From: Burkholderia anthina
GTDB lineage: Bacteria > Pseudomonadota > Gammaproteobacteria > Burkholderiales > Burkholderiaceae
DNA: 64,000 nt
NCBI RefSeq assembly: GCF_001547525.1
Contig: NZ_CM003769.1
Span: 124,001 to 188,000 of the forward strand
Reading direction: 5' to 3'
Shown piece after piece: positions 8,667 to 17,380 of this stretch (position 1 is its first letter; each line of letters begins with the position of its first letter). Under the pieces are notes generated by a model, which did not search any database, was not told the origin of the DNA, and was given only the letters and a program-made list of their open reading frames with translations. The position numbers were made by a program, and so were the translations under genes.

Positions 8667-10252
8667 ATGAATGATCGACGGTTAACGGTTCGCATGAAGC
8701 TGATCATGGCTTTCGGACTTCTTACGTGCACGGTCGTGCTCGTCTCGCTCGTCGGCATCGTGTCGCTCGGCAACGCGAACGCGGCATTCGACGACTATGT
8801 CAACGGCATCAACGCCCGCGCGACCCTGGCGGACAAGGTTCTCGCCGCGGTCGACCGGCGCGCGATCGCCGCCCGCAACCAGGTCCTGGCGTCCGGGCCA
8901 CGCGATGCGGACATCGAGAAGGAAGCCGCACTGCAGGCCGACCGCGAAGTCGGCGCGCTGCTGGGTGAACTGACGAATGCGGTCCGCGTCGGCAGCGGCG
9001 CGACCGACAAGGCCGCGAACTGGTTCGGCAAATCGGGGCGATCGAGGCGCAGTACGGCCCCGTCGCGCGCGCCATCGTCGAAGCGGCGGCGAACAACCGG
9101 CGCGATCAGGCGATCACGATGATCAACGAACAGTGCCGACCGTTGCTGGCCCGGCTCGTCGCGGCCACCGACGCGTATGCGACGTTCTCGCGCACGATGG
9201 CCGCCCAACGGGTGAGGGAATCGGACGACCGTTACACGTCGCGACGACTGATGCTGATCGCGATCTGCATCGCCGCCGCGGCCGCGGCCGCGATCTCGGG
9301 CCTCTTCATCACCCGCGGCCTGCTGCGCGCGCTGGGCACGGAGCCTGCCGCGCTCAGCGATATCGCCCGCCATATCGCCGCCGGCGATCTCGGCGCCGAA
9401 TCCGCGACCGGCGCCGCGCCGGCCGGCAGCGTGCTGGCCTCCATGCGCGACATGCAGGCGAACCTGATCCGGCTGATCTCGGAAGTCCGTACCGCCTCGG
9501 GCAACGTCGCGACGGGGGCCGGCGAAATCGCGTCCGGCAACCAGGATCTTTCGTCCCGCACCGAACAGCAGGCCGCGTCGCTGCAGGAAACCGCGTCGAG
9601 CATGGAGCAACTGACGTCCACCGTGCGCCTGAACGCCGACAACGCGCAGCAGGCGAGCGGCCTGGCCGACAACGCATCGGAGGTCGCGCAGCGCGGCAGC
9701 TCGGCCGTCGGCCTGATGGTCGACACGATGACGGACATCAGCGCGAGTTCCGCCAAGATCGCCGAGATCACCGGGATCATCGAAGGGATCGCGTTCCAGA
9801 CCAACATTCTCGTGCTCAACGCGGCCGTCGAAGCCGCGCGCGCCGGCGAACAAGGCCGCGGCTTCGCGGTGGTGGCCAGCGAAGTCAGAAGTCTTGCGCA
9901 GCGTTCGTCGAGCGCCGCGAAGGAAATTCGCGAACTGATCTCGCAATCGGTCCGGAAAATCCAGGACGGCTCGCAGATCGCGAACAACGCGGGCGAGACG
10001 ATGAGCCAGGTCACGCACGCGATCTCGCGCGTGACCGACATCATGGGCGAGATCGCCGCGGCGTCGAGCGAGCAGAGCCGCGGCATCGAGCAGGTCAATC
10101 TGGCCATTACGCAAATGGACGAAGTCACGCAGCAGAATGCGGCGCTCGTCGAGCAGGCCGCCGCCGCGTCGAAGTCGCTCGAGGAACAGGGGCTGCGGCT
10201 TGCCGAGGCCGTCTCGCTGTTCCGGCTGGAGACGCGCACGGCGAGCGCGTAG
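8667..10252 (+). pseudogene. Methyl-accepting chemotaxis protein, frameshifted near 9018
   Basis: A second chemoreceptor. The 5' part encodes a membrane helix ('LIMAFGLLTCTVVLVSLVGI') and the start of a four-helix-bundle ligand-binding domain. The frame is lost around 9016-9020. Restoring one base gives '...[20 protein letters not shown]...', which runs into the second frame: rest of the sensor, second membrane helix (~9245-9310), HAMP, and a full MCP signalling domain with '[20 protein letters not shown]'. About 528 residues if repaired, the normal Tar/Tsr size. The intact regulatory region (FliA promoter) argues for a recent lesion or a sequence error. Confidence 0.85.
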
Positions 10253-10277
10253 GCCCGCGCCCGCCGCCCCGTATCGG

Positions 10278-10310
10278 TGACGGACGACGCATGGATTCCG
10301 GCGTCCGTCA
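10278..10310 (+). terminator. Stem-loop after chemoreceptor gene
   Basis: A perfect 9-bp inverted repeat TGACGGACG / CGTCCGTCA with a 15-nt loop, 26 bp after the chemoreceptor stop. It has no T-run, so it may end or stabilise the transcript but is not a textbook intrinsic terminator. Confidence 0.4.
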
Positions 10311-10377
10311 TGTTCAGCACAGGAAATTAACCAAATAGTGGGAATTTCCGCCCGCTGCGTACGACACGAAACAATTC

Positions 10378-10399
10378 CGTAACGACCGCGTAACGATCG
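10378..10399 (+). promoter_or_regulatory. 11-bp tandem repeat CGTAACG-N4-CGTAACG-N4 (PhoB/OmpR-type site?)
   Basis: Two head-to-tail 11-bp units, CGTAACGACCG and CGTAACGATCG, 45 bp before the phosphatase start. The 7+4 direct-repeat architecture is that of PhoB/OmpR-family binding sites, although the heptamer itself is not the enterobacterial Pho-box word. Its place before a phosphatase gene makes a phosphate-starvation site a reasonable guess. Confidence 0.4.
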
Positions 10400-10443
10400 C
10401 TCACCACAATCCTCCATCTTCTACCATCAGGATGGAGTCTTGC

Positions 10444-12405
10444 ATGTTTGCGTCACGAAGCCGTTTCCCGCTGCACGTCGCGGCATTGTCGAGTGCGATC
10501 GTACTGGCTGCCTGCGGCGGCGGCGACGACGTCGCGTCGACCGGCACGATCGCCGCGGCCGTTCCGGCGCCGCCCGCCGACCCCGGCTTCGTCGACAGCG
10601 CGCCGATCCCGAGCGCGCCGGCTTTCGTCGACAACGTCGCGACCAACCAGCGCGGCGACGCGCGCTATGCGACGCTGTCGACCAACGCCGCGGTGCGCGT
10701 GCTGGGCCGCTTCCTCGATCTCTGGCAACCGGCGACGATGCTGGTCGACGCCGGCGTGAGCGCGCCGGCGAACGGCGCGTTCCCCGCCATCTCGCCATCG
10801 CCCTGCTCCGGGCTACCGAACAGCGGCGTGCCGTGCGGCACGATCCTGAACGACGCAGTGCTGACGGCCAACGTGCAGTACGTGATCAACGCGACGACCG
10901 CCCGTACGCCGCAACAGGCCGACGCCGCGTACTACGACGACCGGCGCGGCAAGGGATACAGCGTGACCGACGGCATGGGCCCGCTCACCGCCGCGTGGCG
11001 CACCGCCGCCCAGCAGACGACCAGCATCACCACCGTGCCCGCCGATGCGACGACCGTGCTGTACAACGACGCCGGCAACAACGTCGGCGTCGGCAGCAGC
11101 AGCGGCAACGCCAGCTTCGGGAAGGTCGTCGACCTGCTCAACGAAATGGGCAACAACGCGTCGACCGAACCGTCGAAGCGCTTCTTCAAATACGCGCGCC
11201 CGTACCGCTGGAGCACGAGCGTGGTCGTCGCGCCGACGCTCGTGCCGGCCGAAAGCGCGACGCCCGCGACCGACGGCGGCTTCATCAGCGGCCACACGGC
11301 CGAAGCGATGCGCGATGCGACGACGATGGCGTGGCTCGTGCCGGAACGCTTCCAGGAGATGATCAGCCGCGGCCTCGAGCTCGGCGAGAACCGGATCCTC
11401 GCCGGCATGCATTCGCCGCTCGACGTGATCGGCGGGCGCATGCTCGCGCTGGCCGTCAGCGCGGCGAACCTGACCGCGTACGCCGGCGACGCGCAGGCTG
11501 CCTACACGCAAGCCCATCAGACGCTGCAACAACTGACGGGAACGAGCGCCACGACGTTCTCCGCATTCGCGCACTCGGGCACGACGGCCACCGACCGCTT
11601 CGCAGACTACGCGGCGAACAAGGCCGCGTTCCTGCGCCGCATGACGTTCGGCTTCGGTGCGATCGAATCGACGAACGCGCCGCCGGTCGTGCCGAAGGGC
11701 GCGGAGATCCTGCTGCAGACGCGCTTCCCGTACCTGAGCCCCGACCAGCGGCGCGTCGTGCTGAAGACCACCGAGCTGCCGTCCGGCTATCCGGTGATGG
11801 ACGACGCGGAAGGCTGGGGCCGCCTGAACCTGTTCGCGGCGGCCGACGGTTACGGCGCATTCAACGGCAACGTGATCGTATCGATGGATGCGTCGCAGGG
11901 CGGGCTCAATGCCGCCGACGTATGGCGCAACGACGTTTCAGGCGCCGGCAAGCTGACGCTGCAGGGCAGCGGCACGCTGACGCTGGCGGGCAACAACGGC
12001 TACACGGGCGGCACGCAGGTAAGCGGCGGCACGCTGGCGGCCGCGTCCGCGACGGCATTCGGCAAGGGGGACGTGTACGTCGGCCCGGGCGGCAGCGTGC
12101 GGATCGCGGCCGCCGCGCCCGTGACGGTCGCCACCCGCTACACGCAGCTCGACAACACGACGCTCGAACTCGACATCGACGGCAACGGCGGCGGACGTCT
12201 GCGCGTGGGCGGGCCGCTCACCATCGCGGGCGGCACGCTGCACGTGAAATTCGTGAACGGCTACACGCCGAAGGCGGGCGACACCATCGCGCTGATCGAC
12301 GGCGCGGCGGCCGCCGCGAAGTTCGCGACGGTGACGGTCGACGGGTTCAAGGCCACGCCGGTCTACACCGCGGCGGGCGTGTCGATCACGCTGTCGGCCG
12401 CCTGA
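10444..12405 (+). CDS. PAP2-type acid phosphatase lipoprotein with autotransporter-type repeat tail
   Basis: A 653-residue exported protein. A signal peptide with lipobox 'VLAAC' predicts lipidation at the Cys. The middle (~residues 120-350) is a class A acid phosphatase/PAP2 domain with all three motifs: K-x6-RP ('KRFFKYARP'), SGH ('ISGHT') and R-x5-H-x3-D ('RILAGMHSPLD'). Residues ~505-653 form a glycine-rich beta-helix of the autotransporter-associated repeat kind ('GNNGYTGGTQVSGGTL'), with no beta-barrel translocator after it. The ATG at 10444 follows GGAG by 6 nt; an in-frame ATG at 10432 has poorer spacing. It probably releases phosphate from organic phosphates at the cell envelope. Confidence 0.85.
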   Translation: MFASRSRFPLHVAALSSAIVLAACGGGDDVASTGTIAAAVPAPPADPGFVDSAPIPSAPAFVDNVATNQRGDARYATLSTNAAVRVLGRFLDLWQPATMLVDAGVSAPANGAFPAISPSPCSGLPNSGVPCGTILNDAVLTANVQYVINATTARTPQQADAAYYDDRRGKGYSVTDGMGPLTAAWRTAAQQTTSITTVPADATTVLYNDAGNNVGVGSSSGNASFGKVVDLLNEMGNNASTEPSKRFFKYARPYRWSTSVVVAPTLVPAESATPATDGGFISGHTAEAMRDATTMAWLVPERFQEMISRGLELGENRILAGMHSPLDVIGGRMLALAVSAANLTAYAGDAQAAYTQAHQTLQQLTGTSATTFSAFAHSGTTATDRFADYAANKAAFLRRMTFGFGAIESTNAPPVVPKGAEILLQTRFPYLSPDQRRVVLKTTELPSGYPVMDDAEGWGRLNLFAAADGYGAFNGNVIVSMDASQGGLNAADVWRNDVSGAGKLTLQGSGTLTLAGNNGYTGGTQVSGGTLAAASATAFGKGDVYVGPGGSVRIAAAAPVTVATRYTQLDNTTLELDIDGNGGGRLRVGGPLTIAGGTLHVKFVNGYTPKAGDTIALIDGAAAAAKFATVTVDGFKATPVYTAAGVSITLSAA

Positions 12406-12682
12406 CCGGCACGGAAGATCGATCCTGCAACGGCGCCGCCCACGGGCGAGACTGGCTACCGAAGCGCCGTTGCAGTTCGATGATCGTGGGCAGGTTGAAA
12501 TCGTGGACGTCCGGCGCGGCGCCGCCCTGCCGCCGGCTCACCTCGACGCAGAGCTCCAGCGCACGCGCGCGGGTCTCGGCGAGCAAGCGCAGCGCCTCGT
12601 CGAGCAAGCCCTTCTCCAGTTCCGACAGCGAGCCGTCGTGGCCGGTTTCTCCGATCGCCGGCTCGCTCATGCTGGTTTCCAT
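12386..12682 (-). CDS. Small hypothetical protein (98 aa)
   Basis: The ATG at 12682 is preceded by AAGGAGAA at good spacing. The 98-residue product is mostly helical, with a Leu/Ala/Glu-rich middle ('LSELEKGLLDEALRLLAE'), no membrane segment, no signal peptide, and a basic C-terminus. The stop lies 20 bp inside the convergent phosphatase gene's 3' end. No family is recognised. It might be the last gene of the sugar operon starting at 21991, but the 56-bp gap and its own Shine-Dalgarno do not settle this. Confidence 0.6.
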   Translation of the reverse strand: METSMSEPAIGETGHDGSLSELEKGLLDEALRLLAETRARALELCVEVSRRQGGAAPDVHDFNLPTIIELQRRFGSQSRPWAAPLQDRSSVPVRRPTA

Positions 12683-12738
12683 CGCGGATTTCTCCTTCGC
12701 TGTCCGATTGCGCGCAAGGCCGCACACCGACTCTAGCG

Positions 12739-14262
12739 TCACATGACCGCGCCGCGCAGCCACGGCACGAACTCGCGTTCGCCGATGCCGTTGTCCTCGC
12801 TGCGCGATCGTCGTCCGGACGCGACGTCGAGCATCAGCCGGAACAGCCGCGCGCCCGCTTCGTCGACCGTGAGCGAACCGGCGACGATCCCGCCGCTGTC
12901 GAAATCCATGTCCGATTGCATTCGCTCGAACAGGCCGCTCGTCGTCGCGATCTTGATCGTCGGCACCGGCTTCGAGCCGAACACCGAACCGCGGCCCGTC
13001 GTGAAGCACACGAGATTCGCGCCGCCGGCGATCTGCCCGGTGGCCGACACCGGGTCGTAACCGGGCGTATCCATGAACACGAGCCCCGCTTGCCGCACCG
13101 GCTCCGCATAATCGTAGACGGCGCGAAGCGGCGAGCGGCCGCCCTTCGACACCGCGCCGAGCGACTTCTCGAGAATCGTCGTGATGCCGCCGGCGAGATT
13201 GCCGGGCGACGGGTTGTTGTTCATTTCTCCGCCGTTGTCGGCGACGTAGCGCTCCCACCATTGCAACCTGCCGAGCAGACGCCCGGCCACGTCGCGCGAC
13301 GCCGCCCGCGCGATCAGCAGATGCTCGGCGCCGTAGATCTCGGGCGTCTCCGACAGAATCGCGGTGCCGCCGTTGCGAACCAGCAGGTCGACGGCCGCGC
13401 CGAGCGCCGGGTTCGCGGTGATGCCCGAGTAACCATCCGAACCCCCGCATTGCAGGCCGACGGTCAGCCGCGATGCCGGCACGGTGCTGCGCCGCGCGCC
13501 GTCGGCCGCCTCCACCAACTCCCGCACGATCGACACGCCGCGGGCGACGGTGTCGCGCACGCCGCCCTCGTCCTGGATCACCAGCGTGCGCACCGTGCCG
13601 GGCGCCGCCGCGTCGAGCCGTTGCGCGAGCGCCCCGACCTGGTTGACCTCGCAGCCGAGGCCGACGAGCAGCACGCCGGCGAAATTCGGGTTGCGCGCAT
13701 AGCCGACGAGCGTGCGCCTCAGCAGCTCGATGCCGTCCCCGGTCGCCGACATGCCGCAGCCGCTCTGATGGGTGATCGCGACGACGCCGTCGACATGGCC
13801 GAATGCATCGAGCGCGCCGTACCGGTATGCATCGGCGATCGCATGACAGACGCTCGCCGAACAGTTGACGCTCGCGATCACGCCGACGTAGTTGCGGGTG
13901 CCCACGCTGCCGTCGGGCCGCACGAATCCGTCGAAGGTGTCGCGGCGATCCGCGGGAACGTCGTGTGCGTCGCCGGCGGGCCCGTCATCGTGCGCATGCC
14001 GCTCGGGCATCCCGACGTTGTGCACGTGCACGTGCTCGCCGGCGGCGATGTCGCGCAGCGCGATGCCGATCGGCTGCCCGCATTTGACGATCGCGTCGCC
14101 GCGCCCGATCGGCGCGGTGGCGACCTTGTGGCCGGCCGGCACCGCGTCCGCCAGCCGCAGCGGTGCGCCGCGCACGTCGATCGGCACATCCGGCGCCAGC
14201 GCGTCGAGTGCGACGGCGACGTTGTCGTCGCCGTGAAGGATCACGATTGCCGGTTGCTTCAC
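12739..14262 (-). CDS. uxaA: Altronate dehydratase (UxaA/GarD family)
   Basis: A 507-residue Fe-dependent hydro-lyase of the UxaA/GarD family. An N-terminal SAF domain (residues ~1-95, with 'GEHVHVHNV') is followed by the catalytic part with 'DGSVGTRNYVGVI', 'THQSGCGMS', 'QCGGSDGYSGITANPA' and 'GGEMNNNPSPGN'. Established role: D-altronate -> 2-keto-3-deoxy-D-gluconate + water. The start overlaps the stop of the upstream mannitol-dehydrogenase-family gene by 4 bp (ATGA). Together with that gene and the zinc alcohol dehydrogenase it forms the lower half of an L-galactonate route. An L-fuconate or galactarate substrate is the main alternative. Confidence 0.85.
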   Translation of the reverse strand: MKQPAIVILHGDDNVAVALDALAPDVPIDVRGAPLRLADAVPAGHKVATAPIGRGDAIVKCGQPIGIALRDIAAGEHVHVHNVGMPERHAHDDGPAGDAHDVPADRRDTFDGFVRPDGSVGTRNYVGVIASVNCSASVCHAIADAYRYGALDAFGHVDGVVAITHQSGCGMSATGDGIELLRRTLVGYARNPNFAGVLLVGLGCEVNQVGALAQRLDAAAPGTVRTLVIQDEGGVRDTVARGVSIVRELVEAADGARRSTVPASRLTVGLQCGGSDGYSGITANPALGAAVDLLVRNGGTAILSETPEIYGAEHLLIARAASRDVAGRLLGRLQWWERYVADNGGEMNNNPSPGNLAGGITTILEKSLGAVSKGGRSPLRAVYDYAEPVRQAGLVFMDTPGYDPVSATGQIAGGANLVCFTTGRGSVFGSKPVPTIKIATTSGLFERMQSDMDFDSGGIVAGSLTVDEAGARLFRLMLDVASGRRSRSEDNGIGEREFVPWLRGAVM

Positions 14263-15440
14263 GATGCATTTCTCCCTGTCGTTGCGATGCCGGCCGCCGG
14301 AGCGCCGGCCGCCGGTTCATGGCGGGCGACGAGTTGCCGCAAGCGCGGTTGTTCGGCCGACAGCGCCAGCGAATCCGCGAGCGCGAGCAACGGCTCGATC
14401 CGCCGCGCCACCTTCTCGCGATGATTGACGGCGATATCGGCGATGCGATGCGCGAGAAACGGATTGAGAAAACGCTCGCGCACGCTGTCGACGTAGCGTT
14501 CGGCCGTTTCGCGCAAGCCCAGCGCCACGAATACCGGCGCGACTTCATCGCGCCACACGGCCTCGAGACCGTCGCGTAGCCGCGCATCGTTCATCGCGTC
14601 CAGCACCGTCTCCGATGCGTCGCGCCCCGCCTCGAGCCACTGCTGCGCGAGCCAGCTGTGCCCGAGATTGAGGAAGAACAGCTTCAGGCGCTCGTGGCTG
14701 CGCAAATCGTCGGTGACGACGATCTGCGCGTGCCGGCACGGCAGCGCCATGCCGGCACGCCGTTCGATCGCCCACAGCGCGTACGGCTCCGCGACCGCGC
14801 CGACCGGATGAAGCGGCTCGGACACGATGCGGTCGACGAGCGAGTTGACCCACACGCAGCGGTTGCACAGATAGTCGGCGAACGCGTCGGGCAGCCGCCA
14901 CGCGCGCGCGAGGCCCAGCACGATGTCGCGCAGCGTGTCGCCGTTGTTCGTCACGAGTTCGCACGGCAGGATGGAGACGCCGTCATCGGGCCGCGCCTGC
15001 CAGCACGCATGCAGCAGCGCCAGCAGCTTCGCCGGAAAACCGCGCGGCGCGCGCTCCGGCCGGGCCAGCACGTCCGCGGCGTCGCGCGGATCGGCACGAT
15101 AGCCTGCGTCGCCGGTATTCGACACGATCACGCGCACCGTCTCGATCGCTGCGCCACGTATTTCCGCCCAGTCGCGCTCGGCATCCCACGCGCGATGCAC
15201 GGCGTGGCACTCGACGATTTCGTCGACGACACCGCCGCGCTCCCGCCCGCGAATCCGCACCGGATAGCGACCGGTGGCGCGCAGCGCGTCGATTCTCGCG
15301 CGGCTGGCCGGATTGCCGGTCGTCTGCACGATGCCGATGCCGCCCATCGCGTGGCCGTCGTCCAGCGCCTGGGAGACGAACAGGTCGACGTGCGCCAGCA
15401 GGAAGCGGCTCGTGCCGAACTGCAGGATCGGCGGTGTCAT
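14259..15440 (-). CDS. Mannitol dehydrogenase-family oxidoreductase (tagaturonate reductase-like)
   Basis: A 393-residue polyol dehydrogenase of the long-chain mannitol DH / UxaB / UxuB group. The N-terminal nucleotide-binding start is 'LQFGTSRFLLAHVDLF'. 'LPCELVTNNGDTLRDIV' and 'NRCVWVNSLVDRIV' are hallmarks of tagaturonate/fructuronate reductases. It is shorter than E. coli UxaB (about 480). Proposed reaction from context: D-tagaturonate + NADH -> D-altronate, feeding UxaA directly downstream (4-bp overlap). It is 31 bp from the alcohol dehydrogenase upstream. Exact sugar acid specificity cannot be read from sequence. Confidence 0.8.
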   Translation of the reverse strand: MTPPILQFGTSRFLLAHVDLFVSQALDDGHAMGGIGIVQTTGNPASRARIDALRATGRYPVRIRGRERGGVVDEIVECHAVHRAWDAERDWAEIRGAAIETVRVIVSNTGDAGYRADPRDAADVLARPERAPRGFPAKLLALLHACWQARPDDGVSILPCELVTNNGDTLRDIVLGLARAWRLPDAFADYLCNRCVWVNSLVDRIVSEPLHPVGAVAEPYALWAIERRAGMALPCRHAQIVVTDDLRSHERLKLFFLNLGHSWLAQQWLEAGRDASETVLDAMNDARLRDGLEAVWRDEVAPVFVALGLRETAERYVDSVRERFLNPFLAHRIADIAVNHREKVARRIEPLLALADSLALSAEQPRLRQLVARHEPAAGAPAAGIATTGRNAS

Positions 15441-15471
15441 CGCGTGCGCTCCGCGTGCCCGATTCGATCGC

Positions 15472-16482
15472 TCAGCATTCGACGAGCGCCTTCACGACGG
15501 TCTGCCCCGCTTCCAGCAGCCGCGGAAGCGCGTCCGGCACGTCCTCGAGCCGCATCCGGTGCGTGTTCAGCGCGCGGTCGGGAATGCGCCCGGCACGCAT
15601 CGCGTCGAGCACCGTCGCGAAATCCTCGGCCGTCGCATTGCGGCTCGCGAGCAGCGTGGTCTCCCGCTTGTGGAATTCGGGATCCGAAAACGCGACGTGC
15701 CCGCGCACGATCGAGATCAACGTGTATTTGCCGCCGTGCGCGACGAACTCGAAGCCGCGATTCATCGCATCGAGGTTGCCCGTCGCGTCGAACACCGCAT
15801 CGAAATACTCGCCGTTCGTCAATTCCGCGAGACGCGCCGTATCGTCCGCGCCCACCTCCACCGTCGCGTCGACGGCCAGATGCTGCCGGCAGAACGCCAG
15901 TCGATCCGCCCGCGTGTCGAGGCACGTGACGTCGGCGCCGCGCAGTTTCGCGAAGATCATCGCGGCCATGCCGATCGGCCCGGCGCCGACGACCAGCGCC
16001 CGCTGCCCGGCGCGAACGTCCGCGCGGCGCACCGCATGCGCGCCGATCGCGAGGAATTCCAGCATCGCCGCCTGATCGAGCGAAATGCCGTCGGCCTTGT
16101 GCACGAATTGGGCTGGTACGCTCAGGTATTCGGCCAGCGCGCCGTCGCGATGCACGCCGAGCACCTTGATGTTCACGCAGCAGTTCGTGTTGCCGTGACG
16201 GCATGCGACGCAGTGTCCGCACGACAGATACGGCATCACGTACACCGCGTCGCCGGCGCCGAGCCCCGACGCCGGTTCCGCCTCGACGACGACCGCGGAA
16301 AGCTCGTGACCCATCACGCGCGGATATTCGAGGTATGGCTGGTTGCCGGTGAAGATGTGCAGGTCGGTGCCGCAGATGCCGACCCGTTGCACGCGCAACA
16401 GCACTTCGCCGCTGCCGCGCACGGGCAGATCGCGCTGCTGCACGCGCAGCACGCCGGGGGATTCGCAAATCACGCTGAGCAT
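15472..16482 (-). CDS. Zinc-binding alcohol dehydrogenase (LgoD/galactitol-threonine DH-like)
   Basis: A 336-residue medium-chain dehydrogenase. Catalytic zinc ligands appear in 'GICGTDLHIFTG' and 'VMGHE'. The four structural-zinc cysteines are in 'CGHCVACRHGNTNCC'. The Rossmann motif is 'VVGAGPIGMAA'. The ATG at 16482 is 7 nt after AAGGA. The nearest functional model is L-galactonate oxidoreductase (LgoD, L-galactonate -> D-tagaturonate), and the next gene downstream is a tagaturonate-reductase-like enzyme, so this assignment fits the gene order. Other sugar alcohol or sugar acid substrates remain possible. Confidence 0.82.
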   Translation of the reverse strand: MLSVICESPGVLRVQQRDLPVRGSGEVLLRVQRVGICGTDLHIFTGNQPYLEYPRVMGHELSAVVVEAEPASGLGAGDAVYVMPYLSCGHCVACRHGNTNCCVNIKVLGVHRDGALAEYLSVPAQFVHKADGISLDQAAMLEFLAIGAHAVRRADVRAGQRALVVGAGPIGMAAMIFAKLRGADVTCLDTRADRLAFCRQHLAVDATVEVGADDTARLAELTNGEYFDAVFDATGNLDAMNRGFEFVAHGGKYTLISIVRGHVAFSDPEFHKRETTLLASRNATAEDFATVLDAMRAGRIPDRALNTHRMRLEDVPDALPRLLEAGQTVVKALVEC

Positions 16483-16504
16483 GTCGGGTTCCTTTCGTTC
16501 GGGT

Positions 16505-17380
16505 TCATTCGTCGTGGCGTGCGGTGTCGATCCGGTAGAAGCGGCATGCATTGCCGCCGAAGAGGCCGTCCAGCGCCGCGGCGCCGAGCCACCGCGCGCA
16601 ATCGTCCTCGCACGCGGCCAGCCATTCGCCGTAGGCGCCGCACGCCGACGCCAGCCGCAGCACCGGCCAGTCGCTGCCCCACATCAGGCGCGTCGGCCCG
16701 AACAGGTCGGCCAGTGCGTGGACATACGGCCGCGTGCGCGCCCGCACCACGTCCGGGCCGGCAGACGGCCCGGCCTCTGTCCAGAGGCCGGACAGCTTGC
16801 AATGAAGATTCGGCAGGCTCGCGAGCCGGCGCATCGCCGACAGCCACGGCTGCAATTCGCCGCGCTCGATGAACGGCTTCGCACCGTGATCGATCACGAT
16901 CGGCAGATCGGGATGGCGTCGCGCGAACGTGTGCAGCGCATCGAGATGGCGCGGCATCACCAGCGCATCGAAACGCAGCGCGTGCTCGAGCATCGCGGCG
17001 ACCGCGCGATCCAGCCGCGGATCGTCGATCCATGCGTCGTCGGGCAGATCCTGCAGCATCGGGCGCAAGCCGCGCGCCTTCGGCGCGGCCGCGAATGCCG
17101 CGATCCGCGCCGCTGCGTCGTCGGCCTTCAGGTCGACCCAGCCGACCACGGCGCCGACCGTCGGGGTGTCGGCCGCGAGATCGAGCAGAAAGCGCGTGTC
17201 GGCTTCGCTCGGCAGCGATTGCACGAGCACGGTGGTGTCGATACGCGCGGCGTCGAGCAGCGGCGCCAGGTCGGCGGGGCCGAAATCCCGGTGAATCGCG
17301 TCGAGCTCGGCCGGCGGCCAGCAGCCGGCCCGCGCGCCGATTCGCCAGTAGTGCTGATGGGCGTCGATGCGCATGGTCAT
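16505..17380 (-). CDS. COG3618 amidohydrolase, probable L-sugar 1,5(1,4)-lactonase
   Basis: A 291-residue TIM-barrel hydrolase. It has HxH at the start ('MRIDAHQHYW'), 'PIVIDHGAKP', 'LHCKLSGL', and the catalytic Asp in 'LMWGSDWPV'. COG3618 members from Burkholderia are known L-fucono/L-galactono lactonases, which fits a gene directly following a sugar 1-dehydrogenase. The ATG at 17380 overlaps the aldo-keto reductase stop (ATGA). It would open the lactone made by the aldo-keto reductase to the aldonate used by the zinc dehydrogenase 22 bp downstream. Confidence 0.85.
   Translation of the reverse strand: MTMRIDAHQHYWRIGARAGCWPPAELDAIHRDFGPADLAPLLDAARIDTTVLVQSLPSEADTRFLLDLAADTPTVGAVVGWVDLKADDAAARIAAFAAAPKARGLRPMLQDLPDDAWIDDPRLDRAVAAMLEHALRFDALVMPRHLDALHTFARRHPDLPIVIDHGAKPFIERGELQPWLSAMRRLASLPNLHCKLSGLWTEAGPSAGPDVVRARTRPYVHALADLFGPTRLMWGSDWPVLRLASACGAYGEWLAACEDDCARWLGAAALDGLFGGNACRFYRIDTARHDE

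Noticed and set aside
7838..9020. Programmed ribosomal frameshifting at the two breaks
   Set aside because: Neither site has a slippery heptamer or a downstream structure, and families with these domain orders are normally encoded in one frame.
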